Translations under genes and position numbers: made by a program
Shown: positions 55,989 through 64,000 of the stretch, in pieces
Numbering within the stretch: the stretch's first letter is position 1
Layout: every line of letters starts with the position of its first letter
Notes under the pieces: generated by a model
What the model was told of the DNA's origin: nothing
Databases searched by the model: none
What the model saw: the letters and a program-made list of their open reading frames with translations, nothing else
Source: Natronosporangium hydrolyticum
GTDB taxonomy: Bacteria; Actinomycetota; Actinomycetes; Mycobacteriales; Micromonosporaceae
NCBI RefSeq assembly: GCF_016925615.1
Contig: NZ_CP070499.1
Location: 5,146,001-5,210,000, forward strand
DNA length: 64,000 nt
Direction of reading: 5' to 3'

Positions 55989-58885
55989 TGCGTTCGTCCC
56001 AAAGCCAAGCCATCCAATCGGTCATAGTGGAGTTGGTAGCCTGCGAGTTCGGCGTGGCCCTGCTCGTCGATGTCGAGGATGAGTTGGCCAGTGAGCCACG
56101 GCGAATGCTGCCAAGCTTCGTAATCGTTTCGCCGCTCCAGCTCCTCGATCGCCTCCTCGGTGGAGAGCTCGATGGGCAAGCTGAGTGTGCAGCTGGCGAT
56201 GGTTCGGCCCAGGAAACCATCCGGCGTCCGCTCAGTAGACACCTCCTTGCCTCCACCGGAGAGCAACCACGGTGGTGTGATCAGCGTCCCGTCCAAACGG
56301 CGTACAAGGACGTGCACTTCGACGCTTTCGGCGGGAGTGTCGCGGACCTGGGCCCGACCTCGCCGGTCGTCGTCGGCGTCACCGACATTGGCGTCCAACC
56401 AGCCGACGATCGGCTCGCCGTCGTCGCCGACGCCACCGAGCCGGAAGGTACGCGCCCGCCGTTCTTTCTCCGCGTACAGCTCCTGATGGCGATGCTGGGC
56501 CTCCGCCATGCTGGCCCCCCAGTCTGGTGGGCCGATCGGGCTATCGCCGTACGCGGTCTGCACCAGCGGTGCGATATCGGCTGGGAGGTTGATCTGCCCG
56601 CCCTGCTCAAGCGTCTCGTGCAGCACCGCCAGCGAACGCAGCAACGGATGCGCCTGATAAACCCGCACCGAACCAGCCACCGGCTGGGGCGGCTGGGTGG
56701 ACCAGTCAGCCACGCCGCGCAGGACGCAACGAGCTTGCTGCAAGGCCTGGGGCCGGTCTTGTTGGTCTTTGCCACGCGGGTGCCGGTGCAGTCGCCCCAT
56801 CCGTTGCAGCAGAAGGTCAGCCGGTGCCAGGTCCGTAACCAGCAGATCGAAGTCGATGTCGAGCGACTGCTCGGCGACCTGGCTCGCGACAACCACATGA
56901 GAGCTGGGGCGGACGGTGCCCGCCACCGCGCAATGGTCTGGAGGACCGAAATGGTCACGCAACCACTGGTCCTTCGCCGCCCGATCCGGCGCCAGGAATC
57001 TGGAGTGCGCGACCGAGACGTCGATCCCGGCCGGCGCCAACGCCTCCCGCAGTGTCTCGGCCGTCTCGTGCACCCGGCGTACCGTGTTGCAGATCACCAG
57101 GGCACAGCCACCGGCGTGCAGGTCCCGTCCGAGCAGCTGCGCCAACGCCGGCAGGTCGTCCTCGATGCGCTCCAACACGACCGCTGTCTCGCGTCCGGAG
57201 GGTTCCGCTGTCTCCACCAACGGGACCCCGGCCGGGCCGGACGCCACCAACACCGGGTATCCGATCTCTTGCTCCAGCGGGTGAACCGGTGCGGGTGACG
57301 CCGCTGGAGCGGAATCGCGCCACGAACGGCGTCGCGGAGCCAGCTCAGCGCCCGGATTCCGACCCCGCTCATACGCCTCCACCAGCTCCCGCCGCCGCTT
57401 CGCGGGCAGCGTCGCAGATAGAATGATGGTCGGCACTCCGTAGGCGGCCAACCACTCTAGGGCACGGTCGAGATACTGCCCCATGTAGACGTCGTAGGCG
57501 TGAGCCTCGTCGATGATGACGACCTTGCCGGCGAGTCCGAGGTGGCGCAGCGCCACATGACGCGACTTAAGCGCGGCGAAGAGCAACTGGTCGATCGTGC
57601 CCACCACGAAAGACGAGAGCATCGCCTTCTTACGTCCCGTGAGCCACTGGTGGGCAGCCAACTCGCGCTCCCGATGGCCGCCGCCAGCGGCGTCCTGTGC
57701 CACCCCGACCACCCGGCCCCTCATCAACGAACGGTAGTCGTCGTTGAAACGAGCCTTCCCATGGGCCAACGTCACCGGCAACGCGCCCCGACCGGGGTCG
57801 GCGTCCGGAAGCTGACCCAGCCAGGTCAGGACCCGGTGGAACATGGCGTCGCTGGTCGCCCTCGTTGGCAGCGCGACGAAACATCCGCCGGCACCGGAAC
57901 GCTCCGCCAACACTTCGGCCGCCGCCAATGCCGCCTCAGTCTTGCCCTCCCCCATCGGGGCTTCGACAATCAACACTCCCGCCGTCGGCATACGCCGGGC
58001 CAGCTCGACTGCGCGCACCTGCACCGGCCGGGCCACCACACCGACGGCCAGACCAAATCTGCTGGAGAGGAGCTCATCCATCGACTCATCCGCCGCGACC
58101 GCCCGCCACGGCGTCGGCAGATCCAGCTCGGCCCAGGCCGTGTCCGCTCGCTCCGCCAGACCGAAGGTGGCCTCGTCATAGGAGAAGAGCTCCTCGTTGC
58201 TGGCAACCCAGTCCGCAACGATTATCAACCCGGTCACAATGACCTGCGCGGCCTGCGACAGTCGCACGAACCGCCACTCGGGCAACCGATCGTTTACCTC
58301 GAATGTGGCGGCTGCCCAATCCATGAGTTCGCGCTGCACGCTACGCCACTGTGCCGGGGAGACCTGCGCGGTGCCGAGCAACGCCGGCCGATCCTGCGCG
58401 TCGCCCAGACCAGCCGCGCTCGGTGGCACCCCGTGATGCCCGCCGACGATCACACTGAACTGGCGAGCCTGCGACAGGTCCCAGCCGTGCGACTCCCGCA
58501 GCCACTCCTCAAGCAACAGCTGGCCGGCGGTGGCGTGCATTGCCAGCTTTCGTTCCTGATAAGCAATCGCATCGGGCATGGACAACCCTTCCCGACGCAT
58601 CCGCTCGGCCAGGAAAGGCACCTGAACCGCGAACGCAGGGGTCGCTTTGCCGATGTCGTGAACTCCCGCCAGCCACCGCACCAGTCGGCGTCCATCGTCA
58701 ACTCCGCCCGGCAACGCTTTGCTGATCGTTTCCCGAGTAGCGGCCGGGAGCCACTCATCCCAGAGCCTCGCCGCGACGGCCGCGCTGTCGGACAGATGCT
58801 GCCACAACGGCAACCAGCCCAACCCCTGGCGAGGCGACTTCGCCCAGACGCTCGCCGCAGCGTCACTCAGTGACCGCACACCCAC
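55985..58885 (-). CDS. cas3: CRISPR-associated nuclease-helicase Cas3
   Basis: The protein has 966 residues. The N-terminal HD nuclease has H76-D77 in AGVHDIGKATPAF, H117 in LAMHATAGQ and the HHG at 150-152. The SF2 helicase core has Walker A EAPMGEGKTEAAL (308-320) and DEAH at 459-462 in VVIIDEAHAYDVYMGQYLDRALEWL. Further motifs are SATLPAKRRRELVEAY, CNTVRRVHETAETL and QRMGRLHRH. It unwinds and degrades Cascade-bound target DNA. The start is GTG 58885. It is the first gene of the cas operon, with 314 bases to the array 2 leader on the other side. Confidence 0.96.
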   Translation of the reverse strand: MGVRSLSDAAASVWAKSPRQGLGWLPLWQHLSDSAAVAARLWDEWLPAATRETISKALPGGVDDGRRLVRWLAGVHDIGKATPAFAVQVPFLAERMRREGLSMPDAIAYQERKLAMHATAGQLLLEEWLRESHGWDLSQARQFSVIVGGHHGVPPSAAGLGDAQDRPALLGTAQVSPAQWRSVQRELMDWAAATFEVNDRLPEWRFVRLSQAAQVIVTGLIIVADWVASNEELFSYDEATFGLAERADTAWAELDLPTPWRAVAADESMDELLSSRFGLAVGVVARPVQVRAVELARRMPTAGVLIVEAPMGEGKTEAALAAAEVLAERSGAGGCFVALPTRATSDAMFHRVLTWLGQLPDADPGRGALPVTLAHGKARFNDDYRSLMRGRVVGVAQDAAGGGHRERELAAHQWLTGRKKAMLSSFVVGTIDQLLFAALKSRHVALRHLGLAGKVVIIDEAHAYDVYMGQYLDRALEWLAAYGVPTIILSATLPAKRRRELVEAYERGRNPGAELAPRRRSWRDSAPAASPAPVHPLEQEIGYPVLVASGPAGVPLVETAEPSGRETAVVLERIEDDLPALAQLLGRDLHAGGCALVICNTVRRVHETAETLREALAPAGIDVSVAHSRFLAPDRAAKDQWLRDHFGPPDHCAVAGTVRPSSHVVVASQVAEQSLDIDFDLLVTDLAPADLLLQRMGRLHRHPRGKDQQDRPQALQQARCVLRGVADWSTQPPQPVAGSVRVYQAHPLLRSLAVLHETLEQGGQINLPADIAPLVQTAYGDSPIGPPDWGASMAEAQHRHQELYAEKERRARTFRLGGVGDDGEPIVGWLDANVGDADDDRRGRAQVRDTPAESVEVHVLVRRLDGTLITPPWLLSGGGKEVSTERTPDGFLGRTIASCTLSLPIELSTEEAIEELERRNDYEAWQHSPWLTGQLILDIDEQGHAELAGYQLHYDRLDGLALGRTQ

Positions 58886-59199
58886 CCCATTGGAAGCTCA
58901 GCTTGACGATGACTCTCAGTAGTACCGCACCCGGGTGGCGGTCGCATCTCGACAAGACCCAGGAGACCGGATCATCCACCCCACGTATGGCGATCCGATG
59001 GTCGCGTCACGCGTGCAACCGAGCAGCCGATCCACCAATCGGACAGGCAGCGATCAGCTGGACGGATACTGCCAAAAAGGCAGCTCGCCCTCGGTTATCG
59101 AAGTTGCCCCGACCGGCCCACGCCCCAGCTGCCTCGTTTCAGGCGTGATACCTCGGTGCAAGCCTGAGATAGGGTTCGTCCACCACGAACACCGGTGCA
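58886..59199. other. Intergenic region between cas3 and the array 2 leader
   Basis: This 314-base stretch must hold the promoter of the cas operon (minus) and probably that of array 2 (plus). The only local structure seen is a small hairpin CTGCC-AAAAA-GGCAG at 59069-59083. No operator or sigma site could be named. A plus-strand frame through the region ends in the leader (codons KVNEKLHDHV) but shows no protein-like character. Confidence 0.55.
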
Positions 59200-59249
59200 A
59201 AGTGAATGAAAAACTCCATGATCACGTGTAAACCTGCAGGTCAAGAAGT
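59200..59249 (+). promoter_or_regulatory. Leader of CRISPR array 2
   Basis: The 50 bases before the first repeat start AAGTGAATGAAAAAC and end CAAGAAGT. The leader is 43/50 identical to the leader of array 1 in the mirrored position. The differences are scattered substitutions with no indel. Confidence 0.88.
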
Positions 59250-61964
59250 GTCTTCCCCGCGCACGCGGGGGTGATCCGAAACTGGCCTGCCTACCGAAGG
59301 GGTGGATCTCGTCTTCCCCGCGCACGCGGGGGTGATCCGCTGACAGCAACGCAGCTCGCCGCGGTGCGCAAGTCTTCCCCGCGCACGCGGGGGTGATCCG
59401 GCACGCTCACGCGCCCGCTTCCATGTCCGCACGTCTTCCCCGCGCACGCGGGGGTGATCCCGGGACCGTAGTAGTTGGGCTGGGATTCGATCTGTCTTCC
59501 CCGCGCACGCGGGGGTGATCCCAGCCGGAGGATGGGCTCGAAGACCATCAGACCGTCTTCCCCGCGCACGCGGGGGTGATCCCCCTCCTGGGGTAGCGAC
59601 TAACGAAGTGGAATGGTCTTCCCCGCGCACGCGGGGGTGATCCCCTGCTCATCGGGCGATCCCGTCCACCAGTTGCGTCTTCCCCGCGCACGCGGGGGTG
59701 ATCCGGCTCGATCCGGTGCGAGGTAGGGCGACCAGCAGTCTTCCCCGCGCACGCGGGGGTGATCCGGGGCGCCCCGTCCACAACCCCATTCCCAAGCCGT
59801 CTTCCCCGCGCACGCGGGGGTGATCCTCTTCATCCCGCTACGGGCATCAGTGTCACCAGGTCTTCCCCGCGCACGCGGGGGTGATCCCGCGCACCGTGCC
59901 GATGCCAGAGATCGACGCCGGTCTTCCCCGCGCACGCGGGGGTGATCCCCGCTCGGCAGCGACCTGATTGCATGCCATGCTGTCTTCCCCGCGCACGCGG
60001 GGGTGATCCGAGTTGCTGGCGAAAGCGTTCAAGGATAGGACCGTCTTCCCCGCGCACGCGGGGGTGATCCCACCACCCTCGACGGGCAGATCCGCGCCTA
60101 CCGGTCTTCCCCGCGCACGCGGGGGTGATCCTCCGACGGGTTCGACTGGCCCTGCCCCGTGGCCGTCTTCCCCGCGCACGCGGGGGTGATCCGCCGATCG
60201 AGCTCGCAAGCGAGGCCTTGACGCTGTCTTCCCCGCGCACGCGGGGGTGATCCCCGGTCCAGTTCGAGCGCCTGGAGCGCGGTGATGTCTTCCCCGCGCA
60301 CGCGGGGGTGATCCTCAACCCTTCCGGCCGAGATCGACAGACAGCTAGTCTTCCCCGCGCACGCGGGGGTGATCCCACGTCGGCCTTGCGGGCCTGGTGC
60401 GCTTCGTAGTCTTCCCCGCGCACGCGGGGGTGATCCGCAACCGCCGGCTGGCGAATGGTCGACATGGAGGTCTTCCCCGCGCACGCGGGGGTGATCCCCC
60501 GCCCACACCCCGACGGCCGCACCCACCACCGTCTTCCCCGCGCACGCGGGGGTGATCCGATCTCCAGAGCGGCAGCATGGGGCCACTCGGGGTCTTCCCC
60601 GCGCACGCGGGGGTGATCCGCAGTCGGGTGAACAACGGCCGCCGCCCGTTGTGTCTTCCCCGCGCACGCGGGGGTGATCCCCAGACCGGCACCCCGGCGT
60701 TGTTCTACAAGGGGTCTTCCCCGCGCACGCGGGGGTGATCCGGAAGTTATCGCCGGGTAGCCGTCTGTCGATCTGTCTTCCCCGCGCACGCGGGGGTGAT
60801 CCTGGGGGCCGCTGCCGGAGACCTGGTGCTCTACCGTCTTCCCCGCGCACGCGGGGGTGATCCCTCGTACCCGCCCAGCGCCCACTTGAGCAGCGCGTCT
60901 TCCCCGCGCACGCGGGGGTGATCCCTCCCGCACCTCACCGTGTACCGCCTCATGGGCGTCTTCCCCGCGCACGCGGGGGTGATCCCTGATGGCGGGCTAT
61001 GTCGGGCCGATCCTGGCTGTCTTCCCCGCGCACGCGGGGGTGATCCGGGAGATGGAAGCGATGACGACCAGGCCGTCAAGTCTTCCCCGCGCACGCGGGG
61101 GTGATCCCCAGTTCAGGCTGTCGGACGCATCGTCCAGCCCCGTCTTCCCCGCGCACGCGGGGGTGATCCCCCAACAGCGTTTCCCACAAGCCCCGCCACA
61201 GGGTCTTCCCCGCGCACGCGGGGGTGATCCGCTGCATACCGCCGCCTCAACACTGCGGCACCTGGTCTTCCCCGCGCACGCGGGGGTGATCCTCTGCGGA
61301 TCACTAAGACGGAGCGGAACGCGGTGTCTTCCCCGCGCACGCGGGGGTGATCCCTGGCCCGAGTCTGCGCCCTCACCCCGCACGCCGTCTTCCCCGCGCA
61401 CGCGGGGGTGATCCGGTTTCCCGGTCCGCCAGCGTAACCGGAGTGTCGTCTTCCCCGCGCACGCGGGAGTGGTCCATTCAGGGAGGTAACGGGGATGGCT
61501 AAGGCAGAGTCTTCCCAGCGCACGCGGGGGTGATCCGTCGATCTGGCCGCCCCACCGCTCCGCGTCGCAGTCTTCCCCGCGCACGCGGGGGTGATCCGCA
61601 CGCCGGCAGGTGTGGCTTGCCCGGCAACTCGTCTTCCCCGCGCACGCGGGGGTGATCCGGAGACAGGAGCAGACCATGAGTGACCTCGCCAGCCTTTCCC
61701 GTGCACGCGGGGGTGATCCGCCGCATCACCGGGCCGATGTGGAGAATGTGGAGTCTTCCCCGCGCACGCCGGGGGTGATCCGCGGAGTAGACGAAGCTGG
61801 CCCACTACGTCGCCATCGTCCCCGCGCGCGCGGGGGTGATCCCTGTGTCCAGCAGGTTCGCGCCCCTCCCCCTGGGTCTTCCCCGCGCACGCGGGAGTGA
61901 TCCGGTCATGGGGCGCACGCTGGGGCGATCCCGCCCTGCTCGCCCTGCTTCCCCCCGCGCACGC
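59250..61964 (+). CRISPR. Type I-E CRISPR array 2, about 44 repeats, leader at the left end
   Basis: The repeat is the same as in array 1, here on the plus strand. Clean repeats run every 61 bases from 59250 to about 61414 (36 units), then the array decays. Changes appear at 61448 (two substitutions) and 61509 (one). Units 61570 and 61631 are intact. Those at about 61692, 61753 (29 bases, inserted C), 61815 and 61876 are altered. A last partial repeat lies near 61937-61964. Spacers are 33 or 34 bases. I see no spacer shared with array 1. The array reads rightwards away from cas3. Confidence 0.98.
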
Positions 61965-62002
61965 GATTCAGACGCCGAGGATGCCAAATCCTCCCAAAGC
62001 CC

Positions 62003-62200
62003 TCAAACTAGACAGAGAGCGCCTTCGTGACCAGAGTAGACACGCGGGCATGGAGGGGACGATGGTAAGGTTACGCTCTCGTTCAAAATCCGTACTGCGT
62101 TAGAGATCACGGAGAAGATGACTAGGACGCTGAATATCCGGTTTGCGATGAACATGCCCGAAGCTGGAACACTTACCCCGATAATCCTGATACTGATCAT
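62003..62200 (-). CDS. Possible small membrane peptide in a low-GC patch
   Basis: A 65-codon frame begins MISIRIIGVSVPASGMFIANR and continues with a hydrophobic IFSVLVIFSVISNAVRI stretch, so one or two membrane segments are possible. The DNA from about 62090 to 62220 is markedly AT-richer than everything around it, which suggests foreign origin or a regulatory role rather than normal coding. The ribosome site is weak. It is listed because of its composition and position beyond the array, not because a family is recognised. Confidence 0.25.
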   Translation of the reverse strand: MISIRIIGVSVPASGMFIANRIFSVLVIFSVISNAVRILNESVTLPSSPPCPRVYSGHEGALCLV

Positions 62201-62224
62201 TATCTTAATTCGCCTATAGCCGAA

Positions 62225-62269
62225 CGTACGCCCTGGCTGAGAGGTGTCCCTGCTCCGCCAGGGCGTACG
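62225..62269. terminator. Inverted repeat beyond array 2
   Basis: A 13-base perfect stem, CGTACGCCCTGGC (62225-62237) with 62257-62269, has a 19-base loop. It lies 260 bases past the last array 2 remnant. It may be a terminator for array transcripts or for the small frame on the other strand. The rest of 62270-62567 shows no gene. Confidence 0.45.
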
Positions 62270-62567
62270 AGACCCCCACATCAGTGGGGAGCACACTTAG
62301 CAAATCCGAACTGCCGGATCACCCCCGACAAACCCCGGGGATTGCTACCACAGCATGTCACGAGCTGACAAACGCGTACGTGACGGCGTGACCGCTCCGA
62401 CTCTGGGCACCAGGTGGACGACAATGGGCAAGCCGGTAAGAAGGTCGAGCTCTCGCTGCACCGTTTGTGCTCGCAGCTCTCGTAGGGCACGAAGCGGCAC
62501 CTCGGCCGGCCCGCTCATGCTCACGCTCCAAGATCGTCAGACGGCCCGGGGAGCTGAGATGAGCGGG

Positions 62568-62927
62568 CTAGGCCGGCTTTTTGCGGCACACCAGGAGGGC
62601 CGCGATGATGGCCGCGATCAGCAGCGCTACGAATGCGTCCCGGGGATGATGGTGGTCACGCCCGTCCCGGTGGTGCCGGTGGTCCCGGTGGTCCCGTTCG
62701 TGCCGATCGTCCCGCCGGTCCCGGCGGTCGAGGTCCGGCACCGGACGGTGATCCCCATCCGCGACGACCAGGCCCGCCCCGGCGGCCGGCGCCGACCCGA
62801 CCGGCTCACCGACGATGGCCGTCGGCGGTGGCGCCGTTGTCGACCGCGGGGCGGCGTGGCCCGGGGCGGGCACCGCCAGCACCGTCGGTATCAACATTGA
62901 CAGAAGCCACCACCGCCATGCAGGCAT
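62568..62927 (-). CDS. Small exported Asp/His/Arg-rich membrane protein
   Basis: The protein has 119 residues from ATG 62927, with an excellent GGGGAGGAG ribosome site. A signal peptide (about 1-26, ending GHAA) is followed by a Pro/Ala segment, then a striking 45-residue run made almost only of Asp, Arg and His (VPDLDRRDRRDDRHERDHRD and on), and a C-terminal membrane helix AFVALLIAAIIAALLVCRKKPA. The layout places the charged repeat outside the cell, tethered at the C-terminus. The His/Asp content suggests metal or haem binding, and it is next to an iron/cobalamin-type ABC importer. The DNA of the run is a degenerate 9-base tandem repeat. Function inferred only. Confidence 0.7.
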   Translation of the reverse strand: MPAWRWWLLSMLIPTVLAVPAPGHAAPRSTTAPPPTAIVGEPVGSAPAAGAGLVVADGDHRPVPDLDRRDRRDDRHERDHRDHRHHRDGRDHHHPRDAFVALLIAAIIAALLVCRKKPA

Positions 62928-63049
62928 CGTTCTCCTCCCCGGCAGCGCCGAAACTGACCATGAGGGGCATCAATGACTCTACCGGCGCACGCCGCTCAAC
63001 AGCAGCAAATCGGAGAAATGCTCCCGATGTCGGCGTACGGGGTGGGGAT

Positions 63050-63817
63050 TCAGTCAACGGCCGGTTGCGGCCGGAAGACCAGCTGGACGCAGTCGTCGTC
63101 GAGGACGGTGCGGACCGAGATCCGGTAGACCGGCTCGAGGACCGCCGGGGTCAACACCTCGGCGACCGGGCCGGCCGCGACAACGCTGCCCCGGTCGAGC
63201 AGCACCAGCTGGTCGCAGTAGCGGGCCGCCAGGTTCAGGTCGTGCAGCACCACCACGGTCGTGATCCTAAGCTCGCGTACCAGCTGCAGGACCTCATGCT
63301 GGTAGCGGACGTCGAGATGGTTGGTGGGTTCGTCGAGCAGCAGGTGGCCCGCCTGTTGGGCGATCGCCCGGGCGATCAGGGTCCGTTGCTTCTCGCCGCC
63401 GGAGAGCGTGTGGAACGCCCGGTCGGCAAGCTCGCGCAGGCCGACCCGGTGCAGCGCGGCCGCCGCGATCCGGTGGTCCTCGGTGCGGTAGGCCTGCAAC
63501 GCCGACCGGTGGGGAGCCCGGCCCAGCAGCACCATGTCGGCGACGGTGACCGGCAACTCGGATGGTGCCTCCTGAGCGACGACCGCGATCTGCTGCGGCA
63601 ACTGCCGACCGGTCAGCGAGCCGACCGGCCGATCGTCGACGAGCACCGTGCCGCCGCTGGGCACCAACGCCGCGTACAGGATGCGCAGCAGGGTGGTCTT
63701 GCCGCTGCCGTTGGGCCCGATCAGCCCCACCACCCCACCCGCGTGGGCGGTCAGGCCCACACCGGCCAGCACCGGGGTGCCATCGTAGGCGAAGGTGACA
63801 TCCGAGGCGTTGATCAT
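63050..63817 (-). CDS. Iron/haem/cobalamin-type ABC importer ATPase (FecE/BtuD family)
   Basis: The protein has 255 residues. Walker A is GPNGSGKTTLLRILYAAL (near 34), Q-loop VVAQEAPSELPVTVADMVLLGRAPHRS typical of FecE/HmuV proteins, signature LSGGEKQRTLIARAIAQQ, Walker B HLLLDEPTNHLD and H-loop VVLHDLNLAARYCDQ. It energises the membrane permease encoded 13 bases upstream on the same strand. The ribosome site AAGGAG precedes the ATG. The substrate (siderophore, haem or cobalamin) cannot be decided from the ATPase alone. Confidence 0.92.
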   Translation of the reverse strand: MINASDVTFAYDGTPVLAGVGLTAHAGGVVGLIGPNGSGKTTLLRILYAALVPSGGTVLVDDRPVGSLTGRQLPQQIAVVAQEAPSELPVTVADMVLLGRAPHRSALQAYRTEDHRIAAAALHRVGLRELADRAFHTLSGGEKQRTLIARAIAQQAGHLLLDEPTNHLDVRYQHEVLQLVRELRITTVVVLHDLNLAARYCDQLVLLDRGSVVAAGPVAEVLTPAVLEPVYRISVRTVLDDDCVQLVFRPQPAVD

Positions 63818-63830
63818 CGTGCCCGCTCCT

Positions 63831-64000
63831 TCACGCCGCCGCCTGCAACCGCCGCACCAGCAACAGCAGGAATGGCGCCCCGACCAGCGCGGTGACGATG
63901 CCCAGCGGCAGTTCCCGGGGTACGAACGCGGTCCGGGCGAGCACGTCGGCCCAGATCAGGAAGGTGGCTCCGAGTAGCGCCGCGACCGGCAACAGTCGCC
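63831..64000 (-). CDS. FecCD-family ABC permease, C-terminal end (continues beyond window)
   Basis: The last 56 residues are visible: LLPVAALLGATFLIWADVLART, then FVPRELPLGIVTALVGAPFLLLLVRR and a short tail to TGA. The ADxxAR and PxELPxGxxTAxxGxPFFxxLL pattern is diagnostic of siderophore/haem/B12 permeases (BtuC/FecCD). It precedes the ATPase gene by 13 bases in one operon. The binding protein would lie further right. Confidence 0.9.
   Translation of the reverse strand, partial: RLLPVAALLGATFLIWADVLARTAFVPRELPLGIVTALVGAPFLLLLVRRLQAAA

Noticed and set aside
58935-59231. Plus-strand frame ending in the array 2 leader, possible cas2 remnant
   Set aside because: Only the last ten codons resemble the Cas2 end, and that is leader DNA; nothing upstream matches Cas2.

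Overview
The window is high-GC DNA with dense, often overlapping genes, many GTG starts and actinobacterial gene content: a futalosine-pathway MqnA, an MsiK/UgpC-type sugar ATPase, a HelD-like RNA polymerase helicase, SoxR, a YtrA-type GntR operon and phenylacetyl-CoA epoxidase. It is most likely an actinomycete chromosome. A Micromonosporaceae-like host is plausible, but this is inference from gene content only.

Left part (1-24 kb): a partial paaA with an upstream operator; two tandem secreted serine-hydrolase (class A beta-lactamase-fold) genes; an OmpR-type two-component pair; a thioredoxin-like lipoprotein plus CcdA pair; an ArsR-MFS-mqnA operon with a large palindrome at the MFS start; two NmrA-like reductases; a HelD-type helicase; an Rpn/PD-(D/E)XK-like protein; nagA; an AAA ATPase; an APC permease plus PAP2 phosphatase; a DUF4032 kinase-like protein; tRNA-Thr(TGT); a small HicA-like pair; an msiK-type ATPase; and a beta-propeller membrane protein.

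Middle part (24-46 kb): cysS-rlmB, a membrane protein, a phosphoribosyltransferase, a GntR/ABC operon with two paralogous membrane proteins and a perfectly placed operator, an ABC-2 exporter, a GT2 glycosyltransferase, a split transketolase divergent from soxR across a clear SoxR box, an MMPL transporter, a quinone oxidoreductase, a second two-component pair, VapBC, a decayed MFS gene, two paralogous TPR-like 256-residue proteins flanking a MauE/DoxX protein, a DsbA-like protein and a small membrane-anchored protein.

Right part (46-62 kb): a complete type I-E CRISPR-Cas locus. The cas3-cas8e-cas11-cas7-cas5-cas6e-cas1-cas2 operon runs on the minus strand with 1-4 base overlaps and one 2-base gap. 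Two large arrays flank it. Array 1 (about 52 repeats) is beside cas2 and reads leftwards. Array 2 (about 44 repeats) is beside cas3 and reads rightwards. Both start at a 50-base leader that is 43/50 identical between the arrays, so both face outward from the cas operon. Their leader-distal ends are decayed, and a strong hairpin lies beyond each.

The last 2 kb hold a D/H/R-rich small surface protein and the ATPase and permease end of an iron/haem/cobalamin-type ABC importer.

Recurrent structure: two convergent gene pairs end in the same 60-base palindromic repeat, which supplies stop codons to its neighbours. A third convergent pair ends in a different long GATCAT palindrome.
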